Of a DNA stretch of 64,000 nucleotides, positions 7,418 to 15,723 are shown piece after piece (the first letter of the stretch is position 1; each line of letters starts with the position of its first letter). The DNA is from Suilimivivens sp964614185. GTDB taxonomy: Bacteria > Bacillota > Clostridia > Lachnospirales > Lachnospiraceae. A model generated the notes under the pieces. That model saw nothing but the letters and a program-made list of their open reading frames with translations, had not been told where the DNA came from and ran no database searches. Both the position numbers and the translations under genes were made by a program. The stretch lies in contig CAZTKJ010000012.1 of the NCBI GenBank assembly GCA_964614185.1, positions 1-64,000 on the forward strand, given 5' to 3'.

Positions 7418-8303
7418 GTATTTTCAGCTGCCTGAGTTGCTGGAATACAGTAGAAAATATATGTTAACGGAAGAAATGCGGGAGCTGATCATTACACATA
7501 TGCAAATCCATGATGGAGAAACCATACTTGAAATCGGCTGTGGAACAGGCTATTTAAGCCGCTATCTTGCCCATGGCAGAAAAAATCTGTCATTGTCAGG
7601 CATTGATTTAGATCCGGGATTTTTAACTGCAGCTGCCCGATTGGCAAAACAGGAAGGACTGCATAATATCTCTTTTATAAGGGCAGATGCAAATGCGCTG
7701 CCCTTTACAGACCATTCCTTTGATCGTGTGGTCAGCCACACATTTTTAACCAGTACCGGGACGCCCCGGCAGGCCCTTTCGGAAATGCACCGGATGGTAA
7801 AGCCCGGCGGCAGCATTTCTTCTATTACACCAATGTCCATTATGCCATCAGTTCTGGAGGAAGGCTGCTATCCATCGGATTGCCGCTACATTACGCGTTA
7901 CAGAATATTGTTTGAAAAAGTTTGGCAGATGTACGAGCGAATCAATCCCCTTGCAGGCTACATCAATGCCACTGACAGCGGAAAGGTTCCGCAAATGTTC
8001 GTAAGGGAAGGATTAAAAGAAATTTCCCTTTTTCCTATTGGCTATGCATTTTCATTTAGTGATGCATCCTTTAGCCATACAGCAAGAAAACAATATATAG
8101 ATTTATGTTATCAGGAAGAACTGCAAAAATTTGAGCATTTTATTGCGCTGAACAGCTGGGAAAAATTTCTGACAGAAGAAGAAGTCCGTGAATACAGACT
8201 ATTGCTGCTGGAAAAGAAATCATATTTGCAGCAGCATCTGGACGATAATTCCATATTTGAATGGAATGGCCGGGCAAATATTATGGTAACCGGTAAAGCA
8301 TAA
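7398..8303 (+). CDS. class I SAM-dependent methyltransferase of RiPP cluster
   Basis: A 301-residue Rossmann-fold methyltransferase. The SAM-binding motif I is TILEIGCGTGYLSRYLA (residues ~42-58), followed by the acidic loop LSGIDLDPGF, FIRADANALPFTDHSFDRVV (motifs II/III), and EMHRMVKPGGSISSI. It resembles UbiE/COQ5-like small-molecule and peptide methyltransferases. It is the last gene of the RiPP operon, starting within the flavoprotein gene with AGAGG upstream. N-terminal alpha-amine or side-chain methylation of the peptide is a reasonable guess; the sequence alone does not show the acceptor. The gene end overlaps the closing ACCGGT hairpin. Confidence 0.85.
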   Translation: MAKCWSEYFQLPELLEYSRKYMLTEEMRELIITHMQIHDGETILEIGCGTGYLSRYLAHGRKNLSLSGIDLDPGFLTAAARLAKQEGLHNISFIRADANALPFTDHSFDRVVSHTFLTSTGTPRQALSEMHRMVKPGGSISSITPMSIMPSVLEEGCYPSDCRYITRYRILFEKVWQMYERINPLAGYINATDSGKVPQMFVREGLKEISLFPIGYAFSFSDASFSHTARKQYIDLCYQEELQKFEHFIALNSWEKFLTEEEVREYRLLLLEKKSYLQQHLDDNSIFEWNGRANIMVTGKA

Positions 8304-8321
8304 AAATGATTTACCGGTTAC
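8286..8321. promoter_or_regulatory. 12-bp perfect hairpin with ACCGGT motif at cluster end
   Basis: GTAACCGGTAAA at 8286-8297 and its exact reverse complement at 8310-8321 enclose a 12-nt loop containing the methyltransferase stop codon. The arms match the motif copies at 2290-2303 and 2646-2659 over 11 bp. There is no following T-run on the plus strand, so terminator function is uncertain; it lies between convergent genes. Confidence 0.55.
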
Positions 8322-8343
8322 TATCTTGATGAAACCACCATTC

Positions 8344-9669
8344 CTATTTTCCTTTTTCTCCTTTGGCATACTGCGCCCGCTTATCTTCATACATCTGCTC
8401 ATCTGCGATTGCAATAAGCTTATCCATCTCTTCTCTTCCATCCGGCTGCCATACAAGACCAATGGCCATATCTACCTTTCTCTTTTTCATCTCGTTCTTT
8501 AGATGCTCTGTTCTTTCCCCAAATTCTGTTTCGGCAATTCCCATACAAATAACAAGGAACTCATCACCGCCTATGCGGAACATGGCATAATCGCTGAATT
8601 CACTTTTCAGACATTCCGCAGCGCGTATCAACAAATTATCTCCCTCCAAATGACCCATTGTATCATTGGTCTTCTTTAATCCCATAACATCGCAGAAAAG
8701 CACTCCAACGCTTTGTTCCGGCCATACCATGGTAATATATTCATTCATGGCATGCCGATTACCGATTCCCGTCAGCCGATCCTGAAAGCATAGCTCCTCA
8801 AGTTTTCGCACATTATTTCTTTTGTGAAACAGCGACACCATGAAGTGCCCCAGAATCTGAAAAAGCGCCGTGATATGTCTCAAAGACTGTCTGGGCGGAT
8901 TATCCACTCCATAAAAACCGATGATCCTCCCTTCACTCACAAGGGGACTCGCTACCAATGCCCGGATATCCTGCGGCTTTAAATATTCATATGCTGCCGG
9001 ATCTGTATCTTTTATGCTCTCCACATCTTCTATGATCACATTTTCACCCTTCTGAAAATGTTCATACCATAGACTTACTGCCTCATAGGGCACGTTCTGC
9101 AGATTTTCCTTCTGCGGAATCACATTATCCGCACACCACTCGTAAGTATTGTTAAAGGTACCTTGATTTGCTTCCTCAAAAATGTAGACCCTCTCGCTGT
9201 TTAACACCTGTCCTAAATATTCCAGTAAAACAACTATCGATTCTTCAGGCGTAGGCGCCATCATAGCTATCCGTAAGCCTTCATTGATCATAACGGTATT
9301 TGTTTCATATTTTCCGTCCTTATAATCCCATGAGCTTAAGTCAACGGCGAGCTCCATGCGGTATCTCCTGCCCTCTTCCTCCAGCATCGTCTGTTTCAGT
9401 GCAAGTCTTTTTTTTAACACCGGATGATACTGGATCTCCTCTAAAAAATATCCGGGTTTTAACTTCCCGTTATTGCAAAGGATACAGGGATTATGACCTC
9501 CTGAAAGCAGTTCATAACACTTTTTTCCTTTCACCTCATCCATAGAATTGATACCGTACATTTCACGAGTCTTGCGGTTCAAATAAATCAGCTCATGGCT
9601 ATCCATGTCTGCAACATACACAAATTCCTTTAATTCCTCATAAAATTCCCATATTTTGATGTCTGACAC
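8344..9669 (-). CDS. PAS-GAF-GGDEF putative diguanylate cyclase
   Basis: A 441-residue signalling protein without membrane segments. The N-terminal PAS-like domain (about 1-110) has a Cys cluster, KKCYELLSGGHNPCILC, common in clostridial PAS sensors. A central GAF-like domain covers about 140-280 (LVASPLVSEGRIIGFYGVDN). The C-terminal GGDEF domain begins at DRLTGIGNRHAM and has an intact active-site loop, MFRIGGDEFLVIC, so c-di-GMP synthesis is likely. The start is taken at GTG 9669, which has AGGAG ten nt upstream; the frame is open for 20 more codons. It is transcribed towards the RiPP cluster, and the two stops are only 40 bp apart. Confidence 0.85.
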   Translation of the reverse strand: MSDIKIWEFYEELKEFVYVADMDSHELIYLNRKTREMYGINSMDEVKGKKCYELLSGGHNPCILCNNGKLKPGYFLEEIQYHPVLKKRLALKQTMLEEEGRRYRMELAVDLSSWDYKDGKYETNTVMINEGLRIAMMAPTPEESIVVLLEYLGQVLNSERVYIFEEANQGTFNNTYEWCADNVIPQKENLQNVPYEAVSLWYEHFQKGENVIIEDVESIKDTDPAAYEYLKPQDIRALVASPLVSEGRIIGFYGVDNPPRQSLRHITALFQILGHFMVSLFHKRNNVRKLEELCFQDRLTGIGNRHAMNEYITMVWPEQSVGVLFCDVMGLKKTNDTMGHLEGDNLLIRAAECLKSEFSDYAMFRIGGDEFLVICMGIAETEFGERTEHLKNEMKKRKVDMAIGLVWQPDGREEMDKLIAIADEQMYEDKRAQYAKGEKGK

Positions 9670-9757
9670 GACTGATTCATCTCCTCTGTTTGATTTCCGC
9701 GTGCAATGAGCCAAGCGGATGCACAGCAACCATCATCAACTTTGCATTCTCATTTCT

Positions 9758-9803
9758 GCAAAAAAGAACCGCCGGCACAGTTTCATTCTGTACGGCAGTT
9801 CTA
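9758..9803 (-). terminator. rho-independent terminator of ABC exporter operon
   Basis: Read on the minus strand: AGAACTGCCGTACAG, a 7-nt loop, then CTGTGCCGGCGGTTCT followed by six T. It lies 110 bp beyond the stop of the second exporter gene. Confidence 0.8.
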
Positions 9804-9912
9804 CCCTATTCTTACCGTAAGGTTCATATCCTTACTTATAATATAAACATACTTGACATCTTCGTCAACTCTATAACCGGCATAAAATTCATATTGTGTA
9901 TCATGGCATCTG

Positions 9913-11691
9913 TTAAATATTTACATTTGATAACATCACCAGTCTTTTATATGCCCCATTCTGTTTCATCAGTTCCATATGCCTGCCCTGTTCACATACT
10001 TTCCCATTCTCTATGACATAGATCATGTCTGATTTTTCAATGGTCGAAAGTCTGTGTGCCACTACAAGAGTAGTACGTCCTCCCATCAAAGCCTCAATTC
10101 CTTTTTGAACAAGCTGCTCGCTCTCTGAATCTAAAGCAGAGGTTGCCTCATCCAGCAAAAGAATCGGCGCATTCCTGATAAAGGCACGGGCTATGGCAAT
10201 CCGCTGGCGCTGTCCGCCTGACAGGCTTTCGCCCCGCTCTCCTACCAATGTGTCATATCCCTTTGGAAATGTCATGATAAATTCATGAGCATAGGCGTTC
10301 TTGGCTGCCTCAATGATTTCCTCATCACTTGCTCCCGGTCTGCCATATCGTATATTTTCCTTTATGCTTGTTGTAAAAAGATAGGCATCCTGCGGAACAT
10401 AAGCAATGTTTTCCCGTAGTTCCTCCAGGGTATAATCAGACAGAGACTTTCCAAATACTCCGATCATGCCCCTGTTTAGGGGATAAAATCCTAACAAAAG
10501 CTTGATCACCGTGCTCTTGCCGCCACCACTTTCTCCTACAAGGGCAGCTGTTTTTCCCTTATCTACTGTAAGATTTATACCTCGAAGTACTTCTTCCGAA
10601 TCATTATAGGAAAATACGGCATCTTTTATTGTAATACCACAATCTTCCATGGAAGAAGATCTTTTCCTGTCTATACTGTCAATTCTCCGGTGTTCCGGTC
10701 TGATGGGCTCATCCAAAATCTCAAACACTCTGTCCCCAAGGACAAACGCATCGATCAGACTTCCCCATGCACTGCCAATGCTGCTTAAGAAATATGCTAC
10801 TCTGCCCTGCAGGCTGAGAATTGCTACCACCGTACCGAAATCCACCATATCTGCAAAAGACATAAATACACCAATGATCAGGATAACAATATTACACAAG
10901 AATCCAAATACCCATTCTACTGCCTGCACATCGGACATTCTGCGAAATCGCTTTATTGTGTGGGCTGTTACATCTGCATTAGCCTCAGAATACCTTTCTA
11001 CCATAGTCCGTGCTCCCGGAAACATCTTAATAACATCAATCCCTGCCAATATATCGGTCAGACTTTCCGTACACGAAGCAAAAAGTTTTTGTATTCTGAC
11101 TGCCATACCACGAAGGGGTTTTGAAAGAATGATATTGATCCTTACTGATACAATACTTAATGCCAAAACCATAAGTCCTATCCTCGGATCCAGCAGCAAA
11201 ATGATTACGATTGCCGATCCTCCGATTATGACAGGACTTATAACATGTGGATGTCTGTTGGCAAGAGAGGTCTTTATATCCTCTACATTAAAACACAGTT
11301 TCTGTATGGAATCTGCTGTGTGATGCTCTTCAAAGTATGACATCGGAAGATGAAATAAATGTGTCATTACCCGGATGCGGAGTCTGGCCATAATCTGACG
11401 GACATGATACATATATATATAGGTAATGAGACATTTACCCATACTTACAATCAAAACAACCACTGCAAGCCAAAGAGCCCTGCGAAATAAAATCATATCA
11501 GAAACCGTCACCGCATTAATTACGTTTTGATAAAACAACGCGTTTACTGCACTTATAAATACTTCTGTAACAGGAATCATCAAAAGCGTAAACCAATATA
11601 CACCAGATTTTTCAAATAGCGACAGATATTTTTTCAATCCGGAAGCTGTTATTTTGTCTTTATTTATAATAATATTCATAATTATACCCAT
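9913..11691 (-). CDS. ABC exporter half-transporter (TMD-NBD), second subunit
   Basis: A 592-residue type IV ABC exporter subunit: an N-terminal six-helix membrane domain (about 20-320) and a C-terminal ATPase with Walker A GESGGGKSTVIKLL, signature LSGGQRQRIAIARAF, Walker B ILLLDEATSALD and the switch His in VVAHRLST. It begins 9 nt after the stop of the preceding exporter subunit, so the two probably form a heterodimer. Both sites look complete. The substrate is unknown. It is convergent with the RiPP cluster and could export its product, but no C39 protease domain is present. Start at ATG 11691; ATG 11679 is an alternative. Confidence 0.9.
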   Translation of the reverse strand: MGIIMNIIINKDKITASGLKKYLSLFEKSGVYWFTLLMIPVTEVFISAVNALFYQNVINAVTVSDMILFRRALWLAVVVLIVSMGKCLITYIYMYHVRQIMARLRIRVMTHLFHLPMSYFEEHHTADSIQKLCFNVEDIKTSLANRHPHVISPVIIGGSAIVIILLLDPRIGLMVLALSIVSVRINIILSKPLRGMAVRIQKLFASCTESLTDILAGIDVIKMFPGARTMVERYSEANADVTAHTIKRFRRMSDVQAVEWVFGFLCNIVILIIGVFMSFADMVDFGTVVAILSLQGRVAYFLSSIGSAWGSLIDAFVLGDRVFEILDEPIRPEHRRIDSIDRKRSSSMEDCGITIKDAVFSYNDSEEVLRGINLTVDKGKTAALVGESGGGKSTVIKLLLGFYPLNRGMIGVFGKSLSDYTLEELRENIAYVPQDAYLFTTSIKENIRYGRPGASDEEIIEAAKNAYAHEFIMTFPKGYDTLVGERGESLSGGQRQRIAIARAFIRNAPILLLDEATSALDSESEQLVQKGIEALMGGRTTLVVAHRLSTIEKSDMIYVIENGKVCEQGRHMELMKQNGAYKRLVMLSNVNI

Positions 11692-11700
11692 TTGCCTGCT

Positions 11701-13389
11701 TTAGCAGAAACTCAAATTCAATTCTTCATAGGTTCCAATTTGGGCTACTTTTCCATGATCGATAACTACGATATAGTCCGCATTTTTTATGGTAGACAGC
11801 CTATGTGCAATTACAAGGGTCGTGCGTCCCTTTGCCAGTTCATCAAGAGCTTTTTGCACCTCTGCCTCTGCCTGCATATCAAGGGCTGAGGTTGCTTCAT
11901 CTAAAAGCAGGATCGGCGCATCTTTTAAAATTGCACGTGCAATGGAAATACGTTGTACCTGCCCTCCCGACAGGCGCAACCCTCGCTCACCTGCCAGCGT
12001 ATCATACTTTTGGGGAAATTCGTTTATGAAACCAGATGCATTTGCTGCCTCAGCTGCCATGCGAATCTCATCCTCTCCTGCTTTAGGTTTACCCATGGCA
12101 ATATTTTCTCTCAAGGACACCGGAAACAAATACGCATGCTGAGACACATAAGAAAAACGTGAGCGCAGTGCTTCCAGATTCCAATCATCAAATTTAATTC
12201 CTTCCACCAGGATGCTTCCCTTCCCGGGCTGATAAAATCCGCACAGAAGACGGAGCAATGTACTTTTCCCACCTCCGCTTGCACCAACCAGTGCCACAGT
12301 TTTTCCCTTAGGGACTTTAAAGCTGATACCATCCAGTACAGGAACCCCTTCTTCATAAGCAAATGACACATCCCTAAATTCTATTGCAGGAGCATCCTCC
12401 ATGCCGGACTCTGCCATTCCCATTGGCTCAACCGGTGTATCCAAGATCTCAAATACTCTTTCTGCCGCTGCCAATGCTACCTTGCTATTAAAAAATCTGC
12501 CTGCCATGTCATTAATGGCATCCACCATCTTCGGCAAGAGAGAAAAAAATGCCACCAAGCCGCCTATGCTCAACTTTCCCTGCAGACAAAACCATCCACC
12601 TGCAGCAAGACAAAGGATAGAAGAAAGCGTACCTGACAGAATCCAAAATGCACGTCCCTTAAACTGGTTTTGATCATTATGGACTGCCATATTTGTCATT
12701 TTCTGCACACTTTTTTGATAGTCTTCTAAAAGAGTATCCTGAAGGGAATAGCTTTTGACTATTTCCATACCGCCTATCATATCTGCCGATGCGCTGATGA
12801 CATCTGCAGAATACTGCATATATGCCCTTGAACCGGCCTTGAATTTAGTTGTCAATGAAGCCCCCAGCGGCAGGCACAGAATTGTGGGCACTATGGAAAT
12901 CAGAAACAATAAGGGATTGAGATACAGCAAATATACAAGGTAAAAAATCAGTAAAAATGGTGTTGTAATTACCGGGATCAAATCGTTTTGCACAAAAATA
13001 CTGACTCGGTTCACATCATCTGTCAGTCTTGATAGAATATCTCCTGAACGTTTTTTTGCCATAAATTCTGTAGTCACTCTGGTAATGTGGACTACTGCCT
13101 CATCTTTTATCTCCTGAAGTATCTTAGTTGCTGCACTCCCGGATGTATACCTGGTAACCCATGCTAAACCTGCTCCGGCTATAAGTATGCATGCACACAT
13201 AAGAATGATGTAGCCAATATTTGTTAATGTCCCTGCCGACAGTCCGTCAATCACACGCTTTAGAAGTTCAGAACCGGCAACTCCGCATCCGGCATATAAT
13301 GCTCCGGCCAACAGAGCAAGAAATACAAGACCTATGTGTCTGCCGACATACTTTAAAATCTGCATCAGAATTTCTTTATCTGCTTTCAT
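11701..13389 (-). CDS. ABC exporter half-transporter (TMD-NBD), first subunit
   Basis: A 562-residue ABC exporter subunit. The membrane domain (roughly 1-310) includes the family segment SGDILSRLTDDVNRVS. The ATPase has Walker A GASGGGKSTLLRLL, signature LSGGQVQRISIARAIL, Walker B ILLLDEATSALD and the H-loop VIAHRLST. Start at ATG 13389, preceded by GGGGGA; a GTG at 13422 preceded by AAGGA would add 11 residues and overlap the upstream regulator, so the start is uncertain. It lies immediately downstream of the HTH-PurM-like regulator and upstream of its partner subunit: a three-gene operon. Confidence 0.9.
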   Translation of the reverse strand: MKADKEILMQILKYVGRHIGLVFLALLAGALYAGCGVAGSELLKRVIDGLSAGTLTNIGYIILMCACILIAGAGLAWVTRYTSGSAATKILQEIKDEAVVHITRVTTEFMAKKRSGDILSRLTDDVNRVSIFVQNDLIPVITTPFLLIFYLVYLLYLNPLLFLISIVPTILCLPLGASLTTKFKAGSRAYMQYSADVISASADMIGGMEIVKSYSLQDTLLEDYQKSVQKMTNMAVHNDQNQFKGRAFWILSGTLSSILCLAAGGWFCLQGKLSIGGLVAFFSLLPKMVDAINDMAGRFFNSKVALAAAERVFEILDTPVEPMGMAESGMEDAPAIEFRDVSFAYEEGVPVLDGISFKVPKGKTVALVGASGGGKSTLLRLLCGFYQPGKGSILVEGIKFDDWNLEALRSRFSYVSQHAYLFPVSLRENIAMGKPKAGEDEIRMAAEAANASGFINEFPQKYDTLAGERGLRLSGGQVQRISIARAILKDAPILLLDEATSALDMQAEAEVQKALDELAKGRTTLVIAHRLSTIKNADYIVVIDHGKVAQIGTYEELNLSFC

Positions 13390-13409
13390 GTTCTTTTTCC
13401 CCCATCTTC

Positions 13410-14675
13410 TTACTTCTGCCACAATATTCGTCCTTTGCTAAAGACCCTTTCACCCTTATGCCCGTCATCTGCTTCCACTCGTCCGATGCACCAGCACTCT
13501 GAGAACTGCCTGATGATTTTCATTGCTTCTTTCCCATATTTTTCCGGCACAGCCACGACCATGCCGATTCCCATATTAAAATGATGAAAAAACACGTCTT
13601 CGCCAATCATATCCTGTTCAAAGAGAAATTGATGCAAGGGCATAACCGGAAGGGCAGACAGATCAATACATATACCCAGACCATCCGGTATGTCTTTAAA
13701 GCATTTCCAGTTCAACAGGGAATTGCTGATTCGAAAAGCCCTATGCAGATATCCCTTCTCTTGTAATGCTGCTATCTCTCTCGCAAATGCTGAATTTGCT
13801 TTCATCAGCTCATCAAGAAATAATCTGTCTCTACCAATCCGGGCATGATAAAGCTCAGGTTTCCTATCCAGCATGATCTTCACAAATGGATAGTTTGTTC
13901 CATCTATACCCTCTGTCTTGATACCAATCAAGAGATCTCCTTCTTTCAGGCAGCTCTCTGTCAGCAGTTTGTCCCTGTCCTGTACTCCCACCACTGTAGC
14001 GCTTACTTCATATTCCTTGGAATTAAAATTAACCGGCTGGGCGGCAATCTCCATTCCTGTAAAGGAAACATTATTTTTATCACAGATTTTTTGAAATGCC
14101 TGAGCCATCAGATACAATTGTTTCTGATCGTAATTTCCACAAACTATCATTGCCTTTAAAATCACCGGCTTCATACCATGCTGTAATATATGGTTCATGG
14201 CGCTTGCTGCCACGTCTGCACAAATCTCCTGATTATATCCATACTCCTTTGCTAATTTTTCCTTAGACCCGGGAACACAGGTAACACAGGAATATACCGG
14301 CTCTCTCATTTGGGAAGTATCTATTTGAAAAAGACAAGCATCTGCATACTTTGCAGACAATATATTCTCATCCTTCGAATTAAGTTTCATTATTTCTTTT
14401 TTTAAGATATGCAGCTTTTTTACATCCAGCCCCGATGCCTGATATAAAATACGCCTGTTTCGCCATTCCTTTTCATTTAATAACATATCGATAGTCACAT
14501 TGAGCAGAGCGGAAACGTCGTACAACATTTCAACCGTAGGCAGGCTCTTCCCAGACTCCCATTTTGAAACAGCCTGATAGGAAATATGCAAAAAATCAGC
14601 AAGTTCCTTCTGGGTAATGCCTTTTTCTTTTCTGAAAAAAGCAATTCTTTTACCAATTTCTATTCTGTCTAACAT
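13410..14675 (-). CDS. XRE-type HTH fused to degenerate PurM/AIR-synthase-like domain
   Basis: A 421-residue protein. Residues 1-65 are a classical Cro/CI HTH (IGKRIAFFRKEKGITQKELA, FLHISYQAVSKWESGKSLPT). Residues ~80-415 align in order with PurM-type AIR synthases: GLDVKKLHILKKEI, CADVAASAMNHILQHGMKP, the region equivalent to the GGE..EMPG loop reads TGMEIAAQPVNF, GTNYPFVKIML, and FFHHFNMGIGMVVAVP, the PurM C-terminal hallmark. Several catalytic signatures are replaced, including the HITGGG-type loop (here FRISNSLLNWKCF). This suggests a ligand-sensing pseudo-enzyme rather than a purine enzyme. It is the first gene of the exporter operon and probably regulates it. Start at ATG 14675 with AAAGG upstream. 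Confidence 0.8.
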   Translation of the reverse strand: MLDRIEIGKRIAFFRKEKGITQKELADFLHISYQAVSKWESGKSLPTVEMLYDVSALLNVTIDMLLNEKEWRNRRILYQASGLDVKKLHILKKEIMKLNSKDENILSAKYADACLFQIDTSQMREPVYSCVTCVPGSKEKLAKEYGYNQEICADVAASAMNHILQHGMKPVILKAMIVCGNYDQKQLYLMAQAFQKICDKNNVSFTGMEIAAQPVNFNSKEYEVSATVVGVQDRDKLLTESCLKEGDLLIGIKTEGIDGTNYPFVKIMLDRKPELYHARIGRDRLFLDELMKANSAFAREIAALQEKGYLHRAFRISNSLLNWKCFKDIPDGLGICIDLSALPVMPLHQFLFEQDMIGEDVFFHHFNMGIGMVVAVPEKYGKEAMKIIRQFSECWCIGRVEADDGHKGERVFSKGRILWQK

Positions 14676-14874
14676 ACATCATTAAACCTTTCTGTCACCT
14701 GCAAACATAACCGAATCTTAAATACATGAATCAAATCTAAATTCAGTTTTTGCATATTTCAAATATAGCATACCGATAGATATAGCATCAATAAACGCTT
14801 TAGATAGTAAGTTTCAAAAAAAATCAACTGCCGGTTGAATCAAGCAATACATAATCATTTGTAAACAGTGGCAA

Positions 14875-14903
14875 GAAAAATGGGAATATCTTCGATATCC
14901 CCA
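14875..14903 (-). terminator. rho-independent terminator
   Basis: On the minus strand, GGGGATATC, a short loop and GATATTCCC form a 9-bp stem followed by ATTTTTC, just after the small membrane protein gene ending at 14916. The rest of 14676-14874 is AT-rich with no ORF and must contain the promoter of the HTH-PurM operon. Confidence 0.75.
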
Positions 14904-14915
14904 TCATACAAAAAT

Positions 14916-15170
14916 CTATTTCTTCCATATCAACCCCAAAAGTAAACGGATTATTCCACCGCATATAGCGATCAGTAAGCCGTTTTTCTGTAGTATTTCG
15001 CCAATCCCCACATAAACAGCATACTGTATTTGTAACTCTAACGGTGGATCTTGATAAGGAATTCCTGCTTTTATCATGGAGTAATATAAACCTATGACAA
15101 ATAGGATGATTCCGGCTAAGATAACAGCGTTGATTGTTAACTGAAGATAGTGCCTTATTTTTTCTTTCAT
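14916..15170 (-). CDS. small membrane protein, unknown
   Basis: An 84-residue protein with two hydrophobic segments: INAVILAGIILFVIGLYYSM near 13-32 and LLIAICGGIIRLLLGLIW near 65-82. Between them is a soluble loop, PYQDPPLELQIQYAVYVG. A strong AAAGGAG sits six nt before the ATG, supporting translation. It follows the LURP-one-related gene by 25 bp and is closed by its own terminator. No family recognised. Confidence 0.65.
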   Translation of the reverse strand: MKEKIRHYLQLTINAVILAGIILFVIGLYYSMIKAGIPYQDPPLELQIQYAVYVGIGEILQKNGLLIAICGGIIRLLLGLIWKK

Positions 15171-15195
15171 GATATCTCCTTTAGCTTTTCATATT

Positions 15196-15672
15196 TCAAT
15201 TGTGACTGCAGTTAGCTGCATCAATGGCAATGACTAAAAGCAGTCCATCCAGTTCATCTTCCGGATTGATGAAGTCTATCACATAAGTGTCTCCCCAGTG
15301 AAGCAGTTCTTTTGAAATGTGAATTATAGCACTGCATCCGCTGTAAACAACATAATCCCATCCTAAAAAGTCTCCTTCTACTCTCCAGCCATTATAGTCA
15401 ATCTCATACTTTGGCCTAAGAAATGCAAACTTCGGCCTGATGGTTCCCTTTACCCTTCCCTGAACCTCTATCTCAAAGACCGGAAGGGGAAATAATGCCA
15501 GCAGCTTTTGGTGAATCACGGCGATTTCATTATGAAATGAATCATATATATGAAGCTGATGAGCCAGAGTAAGAAATTCAGCTTTAATGAAATATTTAAT
15601 ATTTCCATCCTCATCATAAACATCATAAGAATCTGTCCATGAAAATACACGCTGTTTTATTAATAACTTCAT
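15196..15672 (-). CDS. LURP-one-related (YxjI-like) protein
   Basis: A 158-residue protein of the LURP-one-related / tubby-like beta-barrel family. It begins MKLLIKQRVFSWTDSYDVYD and contains EDGNIKYFIKAEFLTLAHQL, the family's characteristic start and first hairpins, followed by RPKYEIDYNGWRVEGDF and a hydrophobic C-terminal helix ELDGLLLVIAIDAANC. Such proteins may bind membranes or phospholipids, but their bacterial role is unknown. It is probably cotranscribed with the small membrane protein downstream. Confidence 0.8.
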   Translation of the reverse strand: MKLLIKQRVFSWTDSYDVYDEDGNIKYFIKAEFLTLAHQLHIYDSFHNEIAVIHQKLLALFPLPVFEIEVQGRVKGTIRPKFAFLRPKYEIDYNGWRVEGDFLGWDYVVYSGCSAIIHISKELLHWGDTYVIDFINPEDELDGLLLVIAIDAANCSHN

Positions 15673-15723
15673 GACAGGAACCTCTCAAAATCTTACTTCC
15701 CATGTTTTGGCTATCTAATGATA

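Noticed and set aside
8286..8321. hairpin as a standard rho-independent terminator
   Set aside because: The stem is perfect but no T-run follows on either strand, and its arms match motifs elsewhere in the cluster.
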